DNA of 64,000 nucleotides from an uncultured Senegalimassilia sp. (GCF_934630535.1 NZ_CAKTVU010000001.1:186001-250000); one strand, 5' to 3'; shown: positions 51,559 through 64,000, counted from the stretch's first letter. Numbers and translations: made by a program. The notes: generated by a model not told the origin, from the letters alone.

Positions 51559-53172
51559 TTACTTCAGCTTCGCGTTCTGGAAGTACAGGCCGGTGGTCGG
51601 GCTGGGCTCGAAGCCTTCGATGAGGCCGGCCCAGTAGCCGGTGACGACCTTCTTGTGGAACAGCGGGTACAGCGGCACTTCCTCGGAGATGATGTCGAAG
51701 CACTTGTTGTACGCTTCCTGGCGCGTGTTGGCATCGGTGGCCTTGCGAGCCTGGTCGAGGTACTCGTTGAACTCCTGGCACTTGCCGTCGCCGGCCTTAG
51801 CCCAGCAGGAACGGCCCTGGCACCAGTCGGTGTTCTCGCCGTAGAACCAGGCCAGATGCACGTCGGCGTTCGTGCCGAAGCAGGAGACGTCGCCGGGGGC
51901 CAGGAACACGTCGAAGGGCAGGATCTCGTCGGTCTTGGAAGCTGCCATGGTGGGGTAGGGGGCAGCCTGCACGTCGAGCGTGACGTTCATGCCGACGGCC
52001 TGCAGGTCCTGCTGGATCTGAGCGGACAGGTCCTTGATCCAGTTGTCGATGACGAGCAGCTTGACCTCGAGGTTCTCCTGGCCGGCCTCCTTGAGCAGGG
52101 ACTTGGCCTTCTCGGGATCGTACTTGTAGACCGTGGAGGCCTCGTGGTAGGCCGGGTTGTCCTTCGGCAGGTAGGAGGTCAGCGTCTCGGCGTTGCCGCC
52201 CAGCTGGTTCTTGATCAGCTTGTCGTAGTCGATGGCGTAGTGGAAGGCCTGACGGACGCGCTTGTCGTTGAAGGGCTCCTTCTGGCAGTTGAACATCAGG
52301 AAGCCGATGCCGTAGCTGTCGACGCTGTCGACGGTGACGCCTGCGCCGACCAGCTGGTCGATGTTGGAGAACGGGATGTTCTCGCCGGCGATGGCGGTAC
52401 CCTCCTGCAGAGCGGTCACGCGAGCGGTGTTGTCAACGCGCACGAGCCACTGCATGGCGTCGGCGGAAGCCGGCTTGGCGCCGTTGTACTTGGGGTTCGG
52501 GACGAAGTTCAGCTCGCCGCCGTCCTCGCCGTTGCACTCGCCGAAGGCCCATGCACCGGAGCCGGTCGGCGGGGTGGTCATAGTCTCCTTGGTGATCTCG
52601 GCAGCCGGGAACACGCGGCACAGGGACAGGCGCTCTTTGAGCTGCTTGTCGCTGTCGACGAACGGGTAGGCCAGCGTGAAGGACACGGTGGCGTCGTCCT
52701 TGGCGGCGACGGTGTCGATGAAGGACAGCATGTCCTTGTAGGTGGCGTTGGCCTTGTTGGCCTCGATGACGGCCACGACGTCGGCGGCGGTCACGGCCTC
52801 GCCGTTGGAGAACGTGGCGCCCTCGCGCAGAGCGACCTCGTACTCGGTCTCGGAGACCTTGACGGGCTCGCCGGCGGCCAGGGCGGCGTTGGACTCGCCG
52901 GTGAAGTAATCCAGCTCGTAGAGGCCCTCCAGGCAGTGCTGGATAGCGGGCAGCATCAGAGCGGAGCTTGCGCCGATGGGGTTGTAGTTAGCGTTCTTGT
53001 AGCTGCAAGCAGCGGTGATCACGCCGCCGGTGTTGGCAGCGGAGCCGCTCGGCTTGCCGCCCTCGGAAGAGGAGCTGCTGCCGCAGCCGCTCAGGGCCAG
53101 GCCGGCCGTTGCGGCGGCAACGGCGCTGCCCGCCAGGAAAGTGCGGCGAGACAGAGAATACTGCTGTTCCAT
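51559..53172 (-). CDS. ABC transporter substrate-binding lipoprotein, SBP_bac_5 family, Tat-exported
   Basis: A 537-residue extracytoplasmic binding protein of the oligopeptide/nickel (family 5) class. The N-terminus has a twin-arginine motif (SRRTFLAG) and a lipobox LSGC (C about residue 30), followed by a Ser/Gly linker, so it is probably exported folded by Tat and lipid-anchored. Family 5 markers include YEVALREGATFSNGEAVTAADVV and NDKRVRQAFHYAIDYDKL. I start at the ATG at 53172 with GGAGGGA upstream. Family 5 proteins bind peptides, nickel and also some sugars; the convergent sialic-acid-type genes suggest a sugar here. Confidence 0.92.
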   Translation of the reverse strand: MEQQYSLSRRTFLAGSAVAAATAGLALSGCGSSSSSEGGKPSGSAANTGGVITAACSYKNANYNPIGASSALMLPAIQHCLEGLYELDYFTGESNAALAAGEPVKVSETEYEVALREGATFSNGEAVTAADVVAVIEANKANATYKDMLSFIDTVAAKDDATVSFTLAYPFVDSDKQLKERLSLCRVFPAAEITKETMTTPPTGSGAWAFGECNGEDGGELNFVPNPKYNGAKPASADAMQWLVRVDNTARVTALQEGTAIAGENIPFSNIDQLVGAGVTVDSVDSYGIGFLMFNCQKEPFNDKRVRQAFHYAIDYDKLIKNQLGGNAETLTSYLPKDNPAYHEASTVYKYDPEKAKSLLKEAGQENLEVKLLVIDNWIKDLSAQIQQDLQAVGMNVTLDVQAAPYPTMAASKTDEILPFDVFLAPGDVSCFGTNADVHLAWFYGENTDWCQGRSCWAKAGDGKCQEFNEYLDQARKATDANTRQEAYNKCFDIISEEVPLYPLFHKKVVTGYWAGLIEGFEPSPTTGLYFQNAKLK

Positions 53173-53594
53173 GGGATTCCCTCCGTTCATCTGTCGAGGC
53201 GGTTTTCGCCCCGAGCCTGCGCATGCGCCTTTCGCGCATGCACTACAGCAAACAGGTTCATTATCCATGAACGGGCCCCGAAAATAAAGCAGCGGTAAAG
53301 CTTTTACCCAGTCGTTACGGGGAACTTCCCTTGTGCGCGGGGCGTTTCGGTGAGGCGTTCGGCGGGGTCTCGCCGCGGTGGGCGGTCGCTGAAGCGGGGT
53401 GAGCGGCGGTCGGGTCGGTTGCGGCGAGCGGGAGGGGGCTGCCGGCTTCGAGCCGCTTGCCGAGATCATCCGCCCCACGCCTGCTCAGAGTCGATTCGTG
53501 GGATTTCAGCGCACCGGTGCTGCTAATATAGGCGCACTGTACGGCCAGACGATGTTTCCGATCGCGCCGATCGGGGATAGCCTTAGGAGAAGAA
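53173..53594. other. 422-bp divergent intergenic region (binding protein / PFOR)
   Basis: I see no gene here. It holds the minus-strand promoter with an inverted repeat, an 8-bp hairpin GCATGCGC-CTTTC-GCGCATGC (53221-53241) in the binding-protein leader, and a weak TAATAT (53524-53529) about 66 bp before the oxidoreductase ATG. Confidence 0.5.
53256..53272 (-). promoter_or_regulatory. -10 element inside an inverted repeat before the binding-protein gene
   Basis: GTTCAT-TATCC-ATGAAC (53256-53261 / 53267-53272) is a perfect 6-bp inverted repeat. On the minus strand it contains GATAAT (53265-53260), a good -10. A repressor bound here would block transcription of the binding protein. Confidence 0.45.
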
Positions 53595-57128
<3,534 letters not shown>

Positions 57129-57484
57129 TCCGTCTGCCGCGCATGGCGCCGCGTTTCCGCTGGCAAGAGCTTTGCTGCGGGACGTTGGGGCTGCGTTGAG
57201 GCTTTCGATCGTGCGATAGATCGGATTTGGAAGGCCGGTCGCCTGAAAGGGCGGCCGGCCTTCTTGCGCGTATGGACGAGGCGGTGCGGGTGGAGCTGCG
57301 GAGATGGGGGGGACGACGCCGATATCGCGGACGATCGCCGCGTCGGGCGCGGTTAGCCCTTGCACTCGGGTTGCGGGACTTCGTTGATGTGCGTGGTGGA
57401 GATGCGGGCATCGGCTCGATTGGGCGGCGAAACTTCGGGTAAGTCCCATGTATGGGACTGAAGGCGCTAAGGGGGTGCGCTAGA
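57129..57484. other. 356-bp region between PFOR gene and addB
   Basis: It contains the terminator at 57231-57262 and otherwise nothing I can name. The open frames across 57230-57440 are compositional only and lack ribosome sites. Confidence 0.5.
57231..57262 (+). terminator. Terminator after PFOR gene
   Basis: AAGGCCGGTCGC (57231-57242) pairs with GCGGCCGGCCTT (57251-57262) over 12 bp with one G-T pair, followed by CTTGC. Confidence 0.7.
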
Positions 57485-60391
57485 ATGTCGGGCATGGATA
57501 CTTCTATTGCATATGATGTGGTGCTGCTGCCGGATACCGACCGAGCGGTGGCGTATAGGAAAAGGGCCGCTGATGGCGGTTGCTCGCTCATGGGTGTGAC
57601 GGTTGCCGCATTCGGCGCTTGGGTGCGCGATCTGTGGGAGCTGTACGGCGATGGCCGAGCGTTCGTCTCGCGTCTTGAGCGCGAGGCGCTGTTGCGTGCT
57701 GCGTGCGAGCAGGCTGTCGGCGGTGCGAGTGTGTCGGCCGGAGCCGGCGATGCGGGGGCGATCGGCCTTGATCGCGTGGCGGCGGCTTGCGTCGCCGCCG
57801 GCGTCGGGCTGCCCGGGTTCGATGCGGCGGTGCGGGATGCGCGGCAGGGCGTGCCGGCGGGCGTCGGCGCGCTTGAAGATGTGACCTGTGCGGAGTTGCC
57901 GGTGCTACGGCTGGTCGGGGGATACCTCGAGCAGCTCGAGCAGCTGGGGCTGGTGGAGCCGGGGCGGGCGCTGGCGCTGCTCCCTGAGCTTCTGCCACAG
58001 CGCCCGTTGCGCGTGCTGCTGGAGGATGCAGCTCCGCTCACCCCTGGTCAGCAGGCGTTTTTCTCCGCTTGCCCGTGGATGGACGTGGAGGTCCGCGCCG
58101 CTTTGGGCGGTCAGGGCCCCGTTCGCGCGCCTAAGGGCGTACAGGTTCGCTTCGCGTTCCCCTCGGGGCAGTATGCGTGGCCTGCGCTGTTGGCCGATAT
58201 CGTGCGCGATGCCTTTGGCGAGAGTGCGGGCTCGGCGGCGTCGGCAGGCGGCGATGACGGCGGTTCCGACGATGCTGCCGGTGCCGCGGCAGGCCGGTCG
58301 GCCGGCACGCAGGCCGCTGCCGTGGTGGTTGCGGCGAAGGACCCGGCGGCGCTGTTCGGGCGCGTGGCGCCGGCACTCGTTCGCCAGGGTCGTGTGGTGG
58401 CGCTGCGCGGGCAGCGTCGCTTCGTGGACACCGCGTTCGGCAGGGCCATCTGCTCGCTTCGCCGTTTCCTTGACGAGGGGCGGGCGGGCGGCGTCTCCCA
58501 TATCCAGGGGTATGGGGATATCGCCGCGACCGACGTGGAGCGTTGGGATCGCGCTGACCTAGCCGATTGGGCGCTGTCGCCGTTCTCCGGGATGACGAAA
58601 AAGGCGGCGTTCAAGCTTGATGCCGATATGCGCGCCGACCGCACGGCGCGGCGGTCCGACCTGTGCGCCCGTTTGCGCGGCGATAACCCGATGTTCGCGG
58701 CGATGGAGCGGCTTGCCCTGCAGCTTGATGCACGGGCCGCGGGTGAGCTTGAGGCAGCCGTGCGGCGCATGACGAACCGTTCGGGGGCGTGGCGCGCCGA
58801 GCAGCTTGCCGCGTTGCGGGCGTTGCAGCGTGCCGCCGATGCCGCCACGTTGGCGGGGTTGGGGGCGGATGCGGCGTTTGACCAGGTGCAACGTTTGAAG
58901 GTCGGCGTTTCGCGCATCGTGGCGCCGCGCGGTTGCGACGGCGCGGCCCTTGGGGCGCCCGATGTGCTGATTACCGATCAGAGCACGGCGGCGTCTTTGG
59001 GAAGCGGCTCGTGCAAGGTGCTCGTGGCGGCCGATTTGACGAGCGCCGCCTATCCGGCGGCCGATCCCGAGGATGCTTCCCGGGTGCTGCTCGAGCATCT
59101 TGGCGTGAAGCGCGCCGATTCGGCGCTTGGTCGCATGCGTCGCGCGTTCTTCGCGCTGGAGCATGTTGCAACGGACCAGCTGATACTCGAACGTTGCCTC
59201 AACGATTCGTCCGCCGACCCCACGTACCCTTGCGTGGTGTTGGAGGAGTTCGTGGATTGCTATCGAGCCGACCCCACGGCCACCAAGGACATCAAGAACC
59301 CGTATTCGCTTCCCGAGCATTTGCAAGACGGGATGCTGCTGCGCGGCGAGGACGCCTTGTGCGCCAACGATGCGCTTACGACCGAGCCGACGCCCGTGGC
59401 GGCATGCATCGAGCCTCCGCTCACGGGCGCGGTGTCGGCCGAGGCGCGCTCGCTTGTGGTGCTTCCGCGCGTGCTGCAGGGAGGGCAGGTGCTTGACGAA
59501 CCGTGCCTTTCGCCCTCCCAGATCGAAAGCTATCTGGAGTGCCCGTACAAGTGGTTCGCCCAGCGACGTTTGCGCCTGGACGACCTGGACGAGGGGTTCG
59601 GGCCGCTTGAAATGGGCGACTTTGCGCACAACGCGCTGCACAGCTTCTATAAGCATCTGTCCGAGGACTTGGGTGAGGCGAAGGTGACGCCGCAGCTGCT
59701 CCCGCAGGCGCGAAAGCTCATGGCCGACGTGCTTGCGCGTCATAAGGCGTTGCAGCCGCATCTGCGCCAGTCGGAGAACCGCCTGATCCCCACGTCGCAG
59801 GTGGAGCATCGCGAGCTCGCCGAGCTTGAACGCAAGCTGATGGACTACCTGGACTTCGAGGCAGAGCTTCTGCCCACCTTCGCCCCGAAGTATTTGGAGT
59901 ATGACGTCGCCTGCGGCGGCGCGGTGGATTACGCGGGCTACAAGCTGCTGGGCACGGCCGACCGCATCGATGTGGACGGCGAAGGGCGGTGCGCCATCAT
60001 CGACTACAAGGGGTCGATCTCCGGGTCGTACGCGCTGGGAGTGCGCGAAGAGGGGCATTTGGGCAAGGTGCAGGCGCTCATCTATGCGCAGGTGGTTCGC
60101 CGTACGTTGGGCTTGGAGCCGGTGGGCGCGCTATATGTGTGCTATGGACGGCGCAAGATGATCTCGGGCGCTTACGACGGGCGCGTGATAGAGAACGCTC
60201 ACTTGCCGAACATGCGCCACAAAGATTGCATGTGCGCCGATAGGCCGTTTTCCGATGTGCTCGACGAAACGGAGGAGGCGGTGGCCGCGGCGCTCGAGCG
60301 CATGCTGGCCGGCGACATCCGCCCGCGTCCTGAAACGCCCGAGGCATGCAAGTGGTGCCCGGTCTCATCGTGTTCCGAAAGGAGGGGATAG
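57485..60391 (+). CDS. addB: AddB-like nuclease subunit of the double-strand-break repair complex
   Basis: A 968-residue protein matching AddB/RexB by layout: a large, poorly conserved inactivated-helicase N-terminus and a C-terminal PD-(D/E)XK nuclease (RecB family). The latter starts with LSPSQIESYLECPYKWFAQRRL, has GDFAHNALHSFYKHL, and the catalytic D-x(n)-DYK in IDYKGSISG. Cysteines in LECPYKW, CKWCPVSSC and the tail would hold the [4Fe-4S] staple of AddB. The weak GGGGG site suggests the ATG at 57485, with 57494 as an alternative. addA follows after two bases. With AddA it resects DNA ends for RecA loading and degrades foreign DNA. Confidence 0.88.
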   Translation: MSGMDTSIAYDVVLLPDTDRAVAYRKRAADGGCSLMGVTVAAFGAWVRDLWELYGDGRAFVSRLEREALLRAACEQAVGGASVSAGAGDAGAIGLDRVAAACVAAGVGLPGFDAAVRDARQGVPAGVGALEDVTCAELPVLRLVGGYLEQLEQLGLVEPGRALALLPELLPQRPLRVLLEDAAPLTPGQQAFFSACPWMDVEVRAALGGQGPVRAPKGVQVRFAFPSGQYAWPALLADIVRDAFGESAGSAASAGGDDGGSDDAAGAAAGRSAGTQAAAVVVAAKDPAALFGRVAPALVRQGRVVALRGQRRFVDTAFGRAICSLRRFLDEGRAGGVSHIQGYGDIAATDVERWDRADLADWALSPFSGMTKKAAFKLDADMRADRTARRSDLCARLRGDNPMFAAMERLALQLDARAAGELEAAVRRMTNRSGAWRAEQLAALRALQRAADAATLAGLGADAAFDQVQRLKVGVSRIVAPRGCDGAALGAPDVLITDQSTAASLGSGSCKVLVAADLTSAAYPAADPEDASRVLLEHLGVKRADSALGRMRRAFFALEHVATDQLILERCLNDSSADPTYPCVVLEEFVDCYRADPTATKDIKNPYSLPEHLQDGMLLRGEDALCANDALTTEPTPVAACIEPPLTGAVSAEARSLVVLPRVLQGGQVLDEPCLSPSQIESYLECPYKWFAQRRLRLDDLDEGFGPLEMGDFAHNALHSFYKHLSEDLGEAKVTPQLLPQARKLMADVLARHKALQPHLRQSENRLIPTSQVEHRELAELERKLMDYLDFEAELLPTFAPKYLEYDVACGGAVDYAGYKLLGTADRIDVDGEGRCAIIDYKGSISGSYALGVREEGHLGKVQALIYAQVVRRTLGLEPVGALYVCYGRRKMISGAYDGRVIENAHLPNMRHKDCMCADRPFSDVLDETEEAVAAALERMLAGDIRPRPETPEACKWCPVSSCSERRG

Positions 60392-60393
60392 CC

Positions 60394-63300
60394 ATGGCGT
60401 TGACCATCGGCCAGGAAAAATGCGTCAACACGCTGGATGCGCCGTTGGCGGTGAGCGCCGGCGCGGGCAGCGGCAAGACGTTCACGCTGACGCGCCGCAT
60501 CGTGCACGCGCTGGAAAGCGGGTATTTGAGCGATATCGACCAGGTATTGGCCATCACTTTCACGTCGAAGGCCGCGGGCGAGATCAAATCGCGTGTGAAG
60601 GGCGCGCTGCGCGCCGGCGGCATGACCGAGCAGGCGCTGAAAACCGACGAGGCATGGATATCCACCATCCACGGCATGTGCTCGCGCATCCTTCGCGCGC
60701 ATGCGCTTGAGCTGGGACTGGACCCCGCGTTCAAGGTTGCCGACGAGGCAACGGTGAAAACGCTTCTGGACGCGTCGCTTGAGGAGGTGCTCGGTGGCCG
60801 GGACGACCTGGTCACGGTTGCCGAGGGCGTTTCCCCGCAGCGCCTTGATGCGCTGTTCGCGTCGTTCGACGTGCATCCGGCGGGCCCGCGCACGGCATCG
60901 GTGGAGGGGATGGTGCGTCAGCTGGTCGAAGCGGCCTCGGCGCATCCCGACGGCATGGCGTCGGTGGCGGCGCCTCCCGAGGCTCCGGGGCCGATCAAGC
61001 TGCTGGCGCAGCTGGTGGATACGGCCGAAACCGCATATGCGCTGGCCGACGCCGTCAAGCCCGGCTCCACGCGCGACAAGTTCCTGGCGGCCACGCAGGA
61101 TGCGCTCGAGGGCGCGCGCGAGCTGATCGGACGCGGCTCCGACGGGCTGACGTACCGGCGGGTGCTTTCGGTCATGAACGGCTTCCCCGTTCCCGGCCGC
61201 AACTTCGGCAAGAACACGCCATATGGCGAACAGGCCGCTGAGCTGGCGGAACAGTATTGCGCCATCGCCGCGCAGGCGCGTTGCGGGCTGGTGCAGGAGC
61301 AGCTGGTAACCCTGATCGATGTGGCGAAGTCGGTTGCGGACGCGTTCGCGCGCCGCAAGCGCGAGGCGGGGCTGCTGGACAACAACGACCTGCTGTCGTT
61401 CGCATCCCGCGCGTTTCGCGACCATCCGGCCATTCAGGCGGCGTACGCCGATCGCTTCAAGTTGGTGATGGTCGACGAGTTCCAGGATACCGACCAGCTG
61501 CAGGTGGATATGATCAAGCGCATGGCCGGGGAGGGCTTTTCGCGCATGTGCACCGTCGGTGATGCTCAGCAAAGCATCTACCGGTTCCGCGGCGCGGATG
61601 TTTCGGTGTACCGCCGCCATCTGGAGGATGTGCGCCGTCGCAACCCCGAGGGCATCATCGAGCTGCCCGACAACTTCCGCAGCCACGGGGACGTGCTGGC
61701 GTTGTGCGACCGGATCTTCGAGCAGCCGCAGGTGTTCGGCGCGGGGTTCATGTCGCTGGCACCGGGACGCGATGAATCCGAGGTGGAGCACCCGTTTCTG
61801 CCGGATGGGCCTCGCGTGCAGGTGCAGGTGACCGTGGCCCCGTCGCGCGGCGTGGCGTCCTCGGATGCGGCGGCGATAGCGGCCAGGCGCGTGGCGAAGG
61901 CGTTCTCCGAGTTCGCGGCGGCCGGGCACAGGCCGGGCGACATGGTGGTGCTGCTCGGCGGCATGGGCCGTGCGAACGTGTACGCCGAGGCGTTGCGGGC
62001 CGAGGGGCTGCCGTGCGTGGTAGCCGGCGGCTCCATCTTCAACCGTGCTCCCGAAGTGGCGCTCATGGTGCGCCTGGCGCAGGCCGTCGCGAACCCAAAA
62101 TGGACCTCGGCGCTGTTCGAGGTGCTCTCGAGCGAGCTGTTCGCCCTGTCCGCCGATGATTTGCTGGAGCTGTCCACGGGCATGGACGAGGAGCGCGGCA
62201 TTCCCCGCAGACGGGCCTTCGACCAGGGCTTTCGCCATATCGAGCGCAAGGTTGCGGCGGGGCGCGCGGTCTCGCCGGCGCTTGCGGCGTGCGCAAGCCT
62301 GATGCGCCGCGCCTCCGAGCAGGTGGGAAACGCGGCGCTTGCCGACATCATGCAGGGCATCGTGGCCGACTCCGGGTGGCTTGCGCGCCTTGAGGCCGCC
62401 GGGCCCGAGGGGCTTGCGCGCCTTGAGGCCGCCGGGCCCGAGGGGCTGGCGCGTGCGGGGAACGTGTACAAGGCCATCCGCATGGCGCGCGATATCGAGG
62501 CTGCCGACGGCGTGGGGCCTGCGGGCGTGGCCGAGGAGCTGGCGCTGCGCGTGGAGCTTGCCAAGGAGGCGCCGGGCGCGCTGTCGGCCGAAGGCGGCGA
62601 TTTCGTCCGCATCATGACCGTCCATGCCAGCAAAGGCCTTGAGTTCCCCATCGTTGCGGTGGCCGAGCTGCGCGACGATGCGGCGCGGTCGCAGGCGCTG
62701 GAGTGCTGCTCGATCGAGGGGCGCACCTACGTGTCGCTCGATGGCGGGCACGTGCTCGAGCGCTTGAAGGAGAAGACCTCGTCGCTGGTGTCCAAGAGCG
62801 GGTCGTACCAGCCGTTTTGCGAGTTCGATGACGAAGAGCTTGCCGCCATGGTCTCGCGCAGCCAGCTTCCCGCCGACAGGCGCGCGGCCATCAAGCTGCA
62901 CGAGGAGCGCGGCGAGGCGGCCGAGTCGCGGCGCCTGCTCTATGTTGCGCTCACGCGCGCGAAGGAGGCCCTTGTGGTGTCCATGCGCGGCAAGTCGTCG
63001 AAGGCCGACGCCACCGGCTTGTCGAAGAGCTGCTGGGGCGATGTGCAATCGGCGCTGGTGGGCGAGGGCTGCGTGTTCGAGCCGGGCGTGAGCATGTTCG
63101 ACTTCGGCGGGCAGCGTCCGGCGCGCGTGGAATGCGTGCACCTGACGCCGGAGAGCGTTGAGAAGCTGCTGGGCCGGGCGAACGGTGCTGCGGACGGTTC
63201 GGCCGCCGGCGGCACGGCGGGCATGATCGCCGTTCCCGTGGTGGGGCCGTACGAGCCCGAGCGGGGCAGGCCCTATGCGGGCGCGCGGGCGAACATGTTC

Positions 63301-64000
63301 AGCTATTCCTCCATCGCCGAGGACGCTGCCGGGTTGGCCGACTTCTCCGTGGAAGATGCGGCCGACGATGCCGCCGGCGCTTCCCTGGGCGTGCGGGATG
63401 CCGATGCTGCTACGAGCTTGGGAACGGCGTTTCACCGCTTGGCGCAGCTTGCGGCGCTTGCTTGGCGGCCGGGTTGCGCCCTTGAGCGTCCGGATGCCGC
63501 GCGCCAGCAGGCGTTGGAGCGTTCGTGCGGGCTTTCCGCCGAGCAGCGCGATCGCTTGGATGGGGCGCTCGATCGTTGGTTCGCCAGCGATATAGCGGCG
63601 CGCGCCGGCGCGTGCGAAAGCGTGCGGGCCGAGGCGCCGTTCCTTGTCCGGGTGGGCGGCGCGTGCGATGCGGCTTACCTTGAGGGCGAGATCGACCTTC
63701 TGGGATGCGTCGCCGCCGCCGGCACGCGCGAGCAGCCGGCAGGAAGCGCGCTGGTGGTGGACTACAAGACCGGCGGTTCGCCCGCCGAGGATGCCGAGCA
63801 GCTGCACGAGAAGCACCTGCTGCAGGCAACGTGCTATGCGTATGCGGTGCTGATGGAAGGATATGCCCAGGTGGAGTGCGTGTTCGTGCGCGTCGAGCAG
63901 GACCGCGCCGATGCGCCGGGGCAGCCGCAGACGGTGTCGTATCGTTTTGATGCGGCCGACGCCGACGAGATGGGCCGCGCCCTTGCGCAGGCGTATCATG
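60394..64000 (+). CDS. addA: AddA helicase-nuclease, 3' end beyond the window
   Basis: At least 1202 codons of a UvrD/RecB-type helicase-nuclease, open to the window edge. Translation starts at the ATG at 60394, six bases after a perfect AAAGGAGGGG and two bases after addB. Motifs in order are Walker A SAGAGSGKTF (near residue 23), motif Ia AITFTSKAAGEIKSRVKGAL, motif II VDEFQDT (360-366), GDAQQSIYRFRGAD, motif V TVHASKGLEFP (742-752), ALTRAKEAL and the C-terminal nuclease VVDYKTG (D1123-K1125). The reading frame is intact across all motifs. It contains a 33-bp in-frame tandem duplication. Confidence 0.93.
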   Translation, partial: MALTIGQEKCVNTLDAPLAVSAGAGSGKTFTLTRRIVHALESGYLSDIDQVLAITFTSKAAGEIKSRVKGALRAGGMTEQALKTDEAWISTIHGMCSRILRAHALELGLDPAFKVADEATVKTLLDASLEEVLGGRDDLVTVAEGVSPQRLDALFASFDVHPAGPRTASVEGMVRQLVEAASAHPDGMASVAAPPEAPGPIKLLAQLVDTAETAYALADAVKPGSTRDKFLAATQDALEGARELIGRGSDGLTYRRVLSVMNGFPVPGRNFGKNTPYGEQAAELAEQYCAIAAQARCGLVQEQLVTLIDVAKSVADAFARRKREAGLLDNNDLLSFASRAFRDHPAIQAAYADRFKLVMVDEFQDTDQLQVDMIKRMAGEGFSRMCTVGDAQQSIYRFRGADVSVYRRHLEDVRRRNPEGIIELPDNFRSHGDVLALCDRIFEQPQVFGAGFMSLAPGRDESEVEHPFLPDGPRVQVQVTVAPSRGVASSDAAAIAARRVAKAFSEFAAAGHRPGDMVVLLGGMGRANVYAEALRAEGLPCVVAGGSIFNRAPEVALMVRLAQAVANPKWTSALFEVLSSELFALSADDLLELSTGMDEERGIPRRRAFDQGFRHIERKVAAGRAVSPALAACASLMRRASEQVGNAALADIMQGIVADSGWLARLEAAGPEGLARLEAAGPEGLARAGNVYKAIRMARDIEAADGVGPAGVAEELALRVELAKEAPGALSAEGGDFVRIMTVHASKGLEFPIVAVAELRDDAARSQALECCSIEGRTYVSLDGGHVLERLKEKTSSLVSKSGSYQPFCEFDDEELAAMVSRSQLPADRRAAIKLHEERGEAAESRRLLYVALTRAKEALVVSMRGKSSKADATGLSKSCWGDVQSALVGEGCVFEPGVSMFDFGGQRPARVECVHLTPESVEKLLGRANGAADGSAAGGTAGMIAVPVVGPYEPERGRPYAGARANMFSYSSIAEDAAGLADFSVEDAADDAAGASLGVRDADAATSLGTAFHRLAQLAALAWRPGCALERPDAARQQALERSCGLSAEQRDRLDGALDRWFASDIAARAGACESVRAEAPFLVRVGGACDAAYLEGEIDLLGCVAAAGTREQPAGSALVVDYKTGGSPAEDAEQLHEKHLLQATCYAYAVLMEGYAQVECVFVRVEQDRADAPGQPQTVSYRFDAADADEMGRALAQAYH
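62380..62460 (+). repeat. 33-bp tandem duplication inside addA
   Basis: 62380-62412 and 62413-62445 are identical 33-bp copies encoding LARLEAAGPEG twice, and a third partial copy follows (LARAG). The duplication keeps the frame. Confidence 0.9.

Noticed and set aside
57230..57442. Possible small genes before addB
   Set aside because: The frames have no ribosome site, overlap the terminator hairpin and encode Arg/Gly-rich low-complexity sequence.
60199..63999. 1266-residue minus-strand frame over addA
   Set aside because: The plus strand has every AddA motif in frame from 60394; the antisense product is Arg/Ala/His-rich without motifs.

Overview
The window is about 64 kb of high-GC, gene-dense DNA without tRNA or rRNA genes, CRISPR arrays or insertion sequences that I can see. 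Gene content (pyruvate:ferredoxin oxidoreductase, superoxide reductase, a Rho with a very long basic N-terminus, AddAB, Tat-lipoprotein binding proteins, a zinc-type S14) points to an anaerobic actinobacterium. A gut Coriobacteriia member (Eggerthellaceae-like) is my best guess; this is inference from gene content, not a database result.

Layout. 1-7 kb: fructose-6-phosphate aldolase/transaldolase, rho, a methionyl-tRNA synthetase with a degenerate KMSKS loop, RNase HI, and a secreted NlpC/P60 hydrolase. 7.2-10.4 kb: engB on the minus strand, divergent from a small membrane protein plus a P1B-type metal ATPase with an atypical SCALK transport motif. 10.4-15.5 kb: rpsB-tsf, murA and an LCP-family protein. 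15.5-17.8 kb: an NfuA-type Fe-S scaffold, two small cysteine-rich proteins, lgt and superoxide reductase. 18-21.7 kb: a phosphate transporter in which PstC and PstA are fused. 21.8-29.2 kb: pyruvate kinase joined to a complete L-rhamnose catabolic set (rhaB, rhaA, rhaD, MFS permease, rhaM). 29.3-39.1 kb: ribosomal proteins rplB to rplO, then secY and adk, an S10/spc block that lacks its usual first four genes and its usual downstream genes. 39.2-41.4 kb: a large orphan membrane protein with a leaderless-looking start. 41.5-53.2 kb: amino-sugar and probable sialic-acid catabolism (nagB, nagA, nanA-like lyase, ROK kinase, nanE), convergent with an Opp/Dpp-family ABC transporter (Tat-lipoprotein binding protein, SGNH hydrolase, permease, fused permease-ATPase, ATPase). 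53.6-57.1 kb: pyruvate:ferredoxin oxidoreductase. 57.5-64 kb: addB and a 3'-truncated addA.

How it fits together. Two sugar-scavenging modules feed central metabolism. Rhamnose yields dihydroxyacetone phosphate and lactaldehyde, beside pyruvate kinase. Sialic acid/GlcNAc yields pyruvate and fructose-6-phosphate through NanA, NanK, NanE, NagA and NagB. Pyruvate can then be oxidised by the ferredoxin oxidoreductase. This suits a host-glycan scavenger.

The most notable items are: the sialic-acid-type cluster paired with an oligopeptide-type transporter and an SGNH hydrolase; two independent ABC-transporter fusions (PstC-PstA and DppC-DppD); a promoter with a three-hairpin leader before rplO-secY; the amputated S10/spc operon; paired inverted repeats in the metal-ATPase promoter; and several proteins with altered motifs (MetRS, ROK kinase, P-type ATPase).
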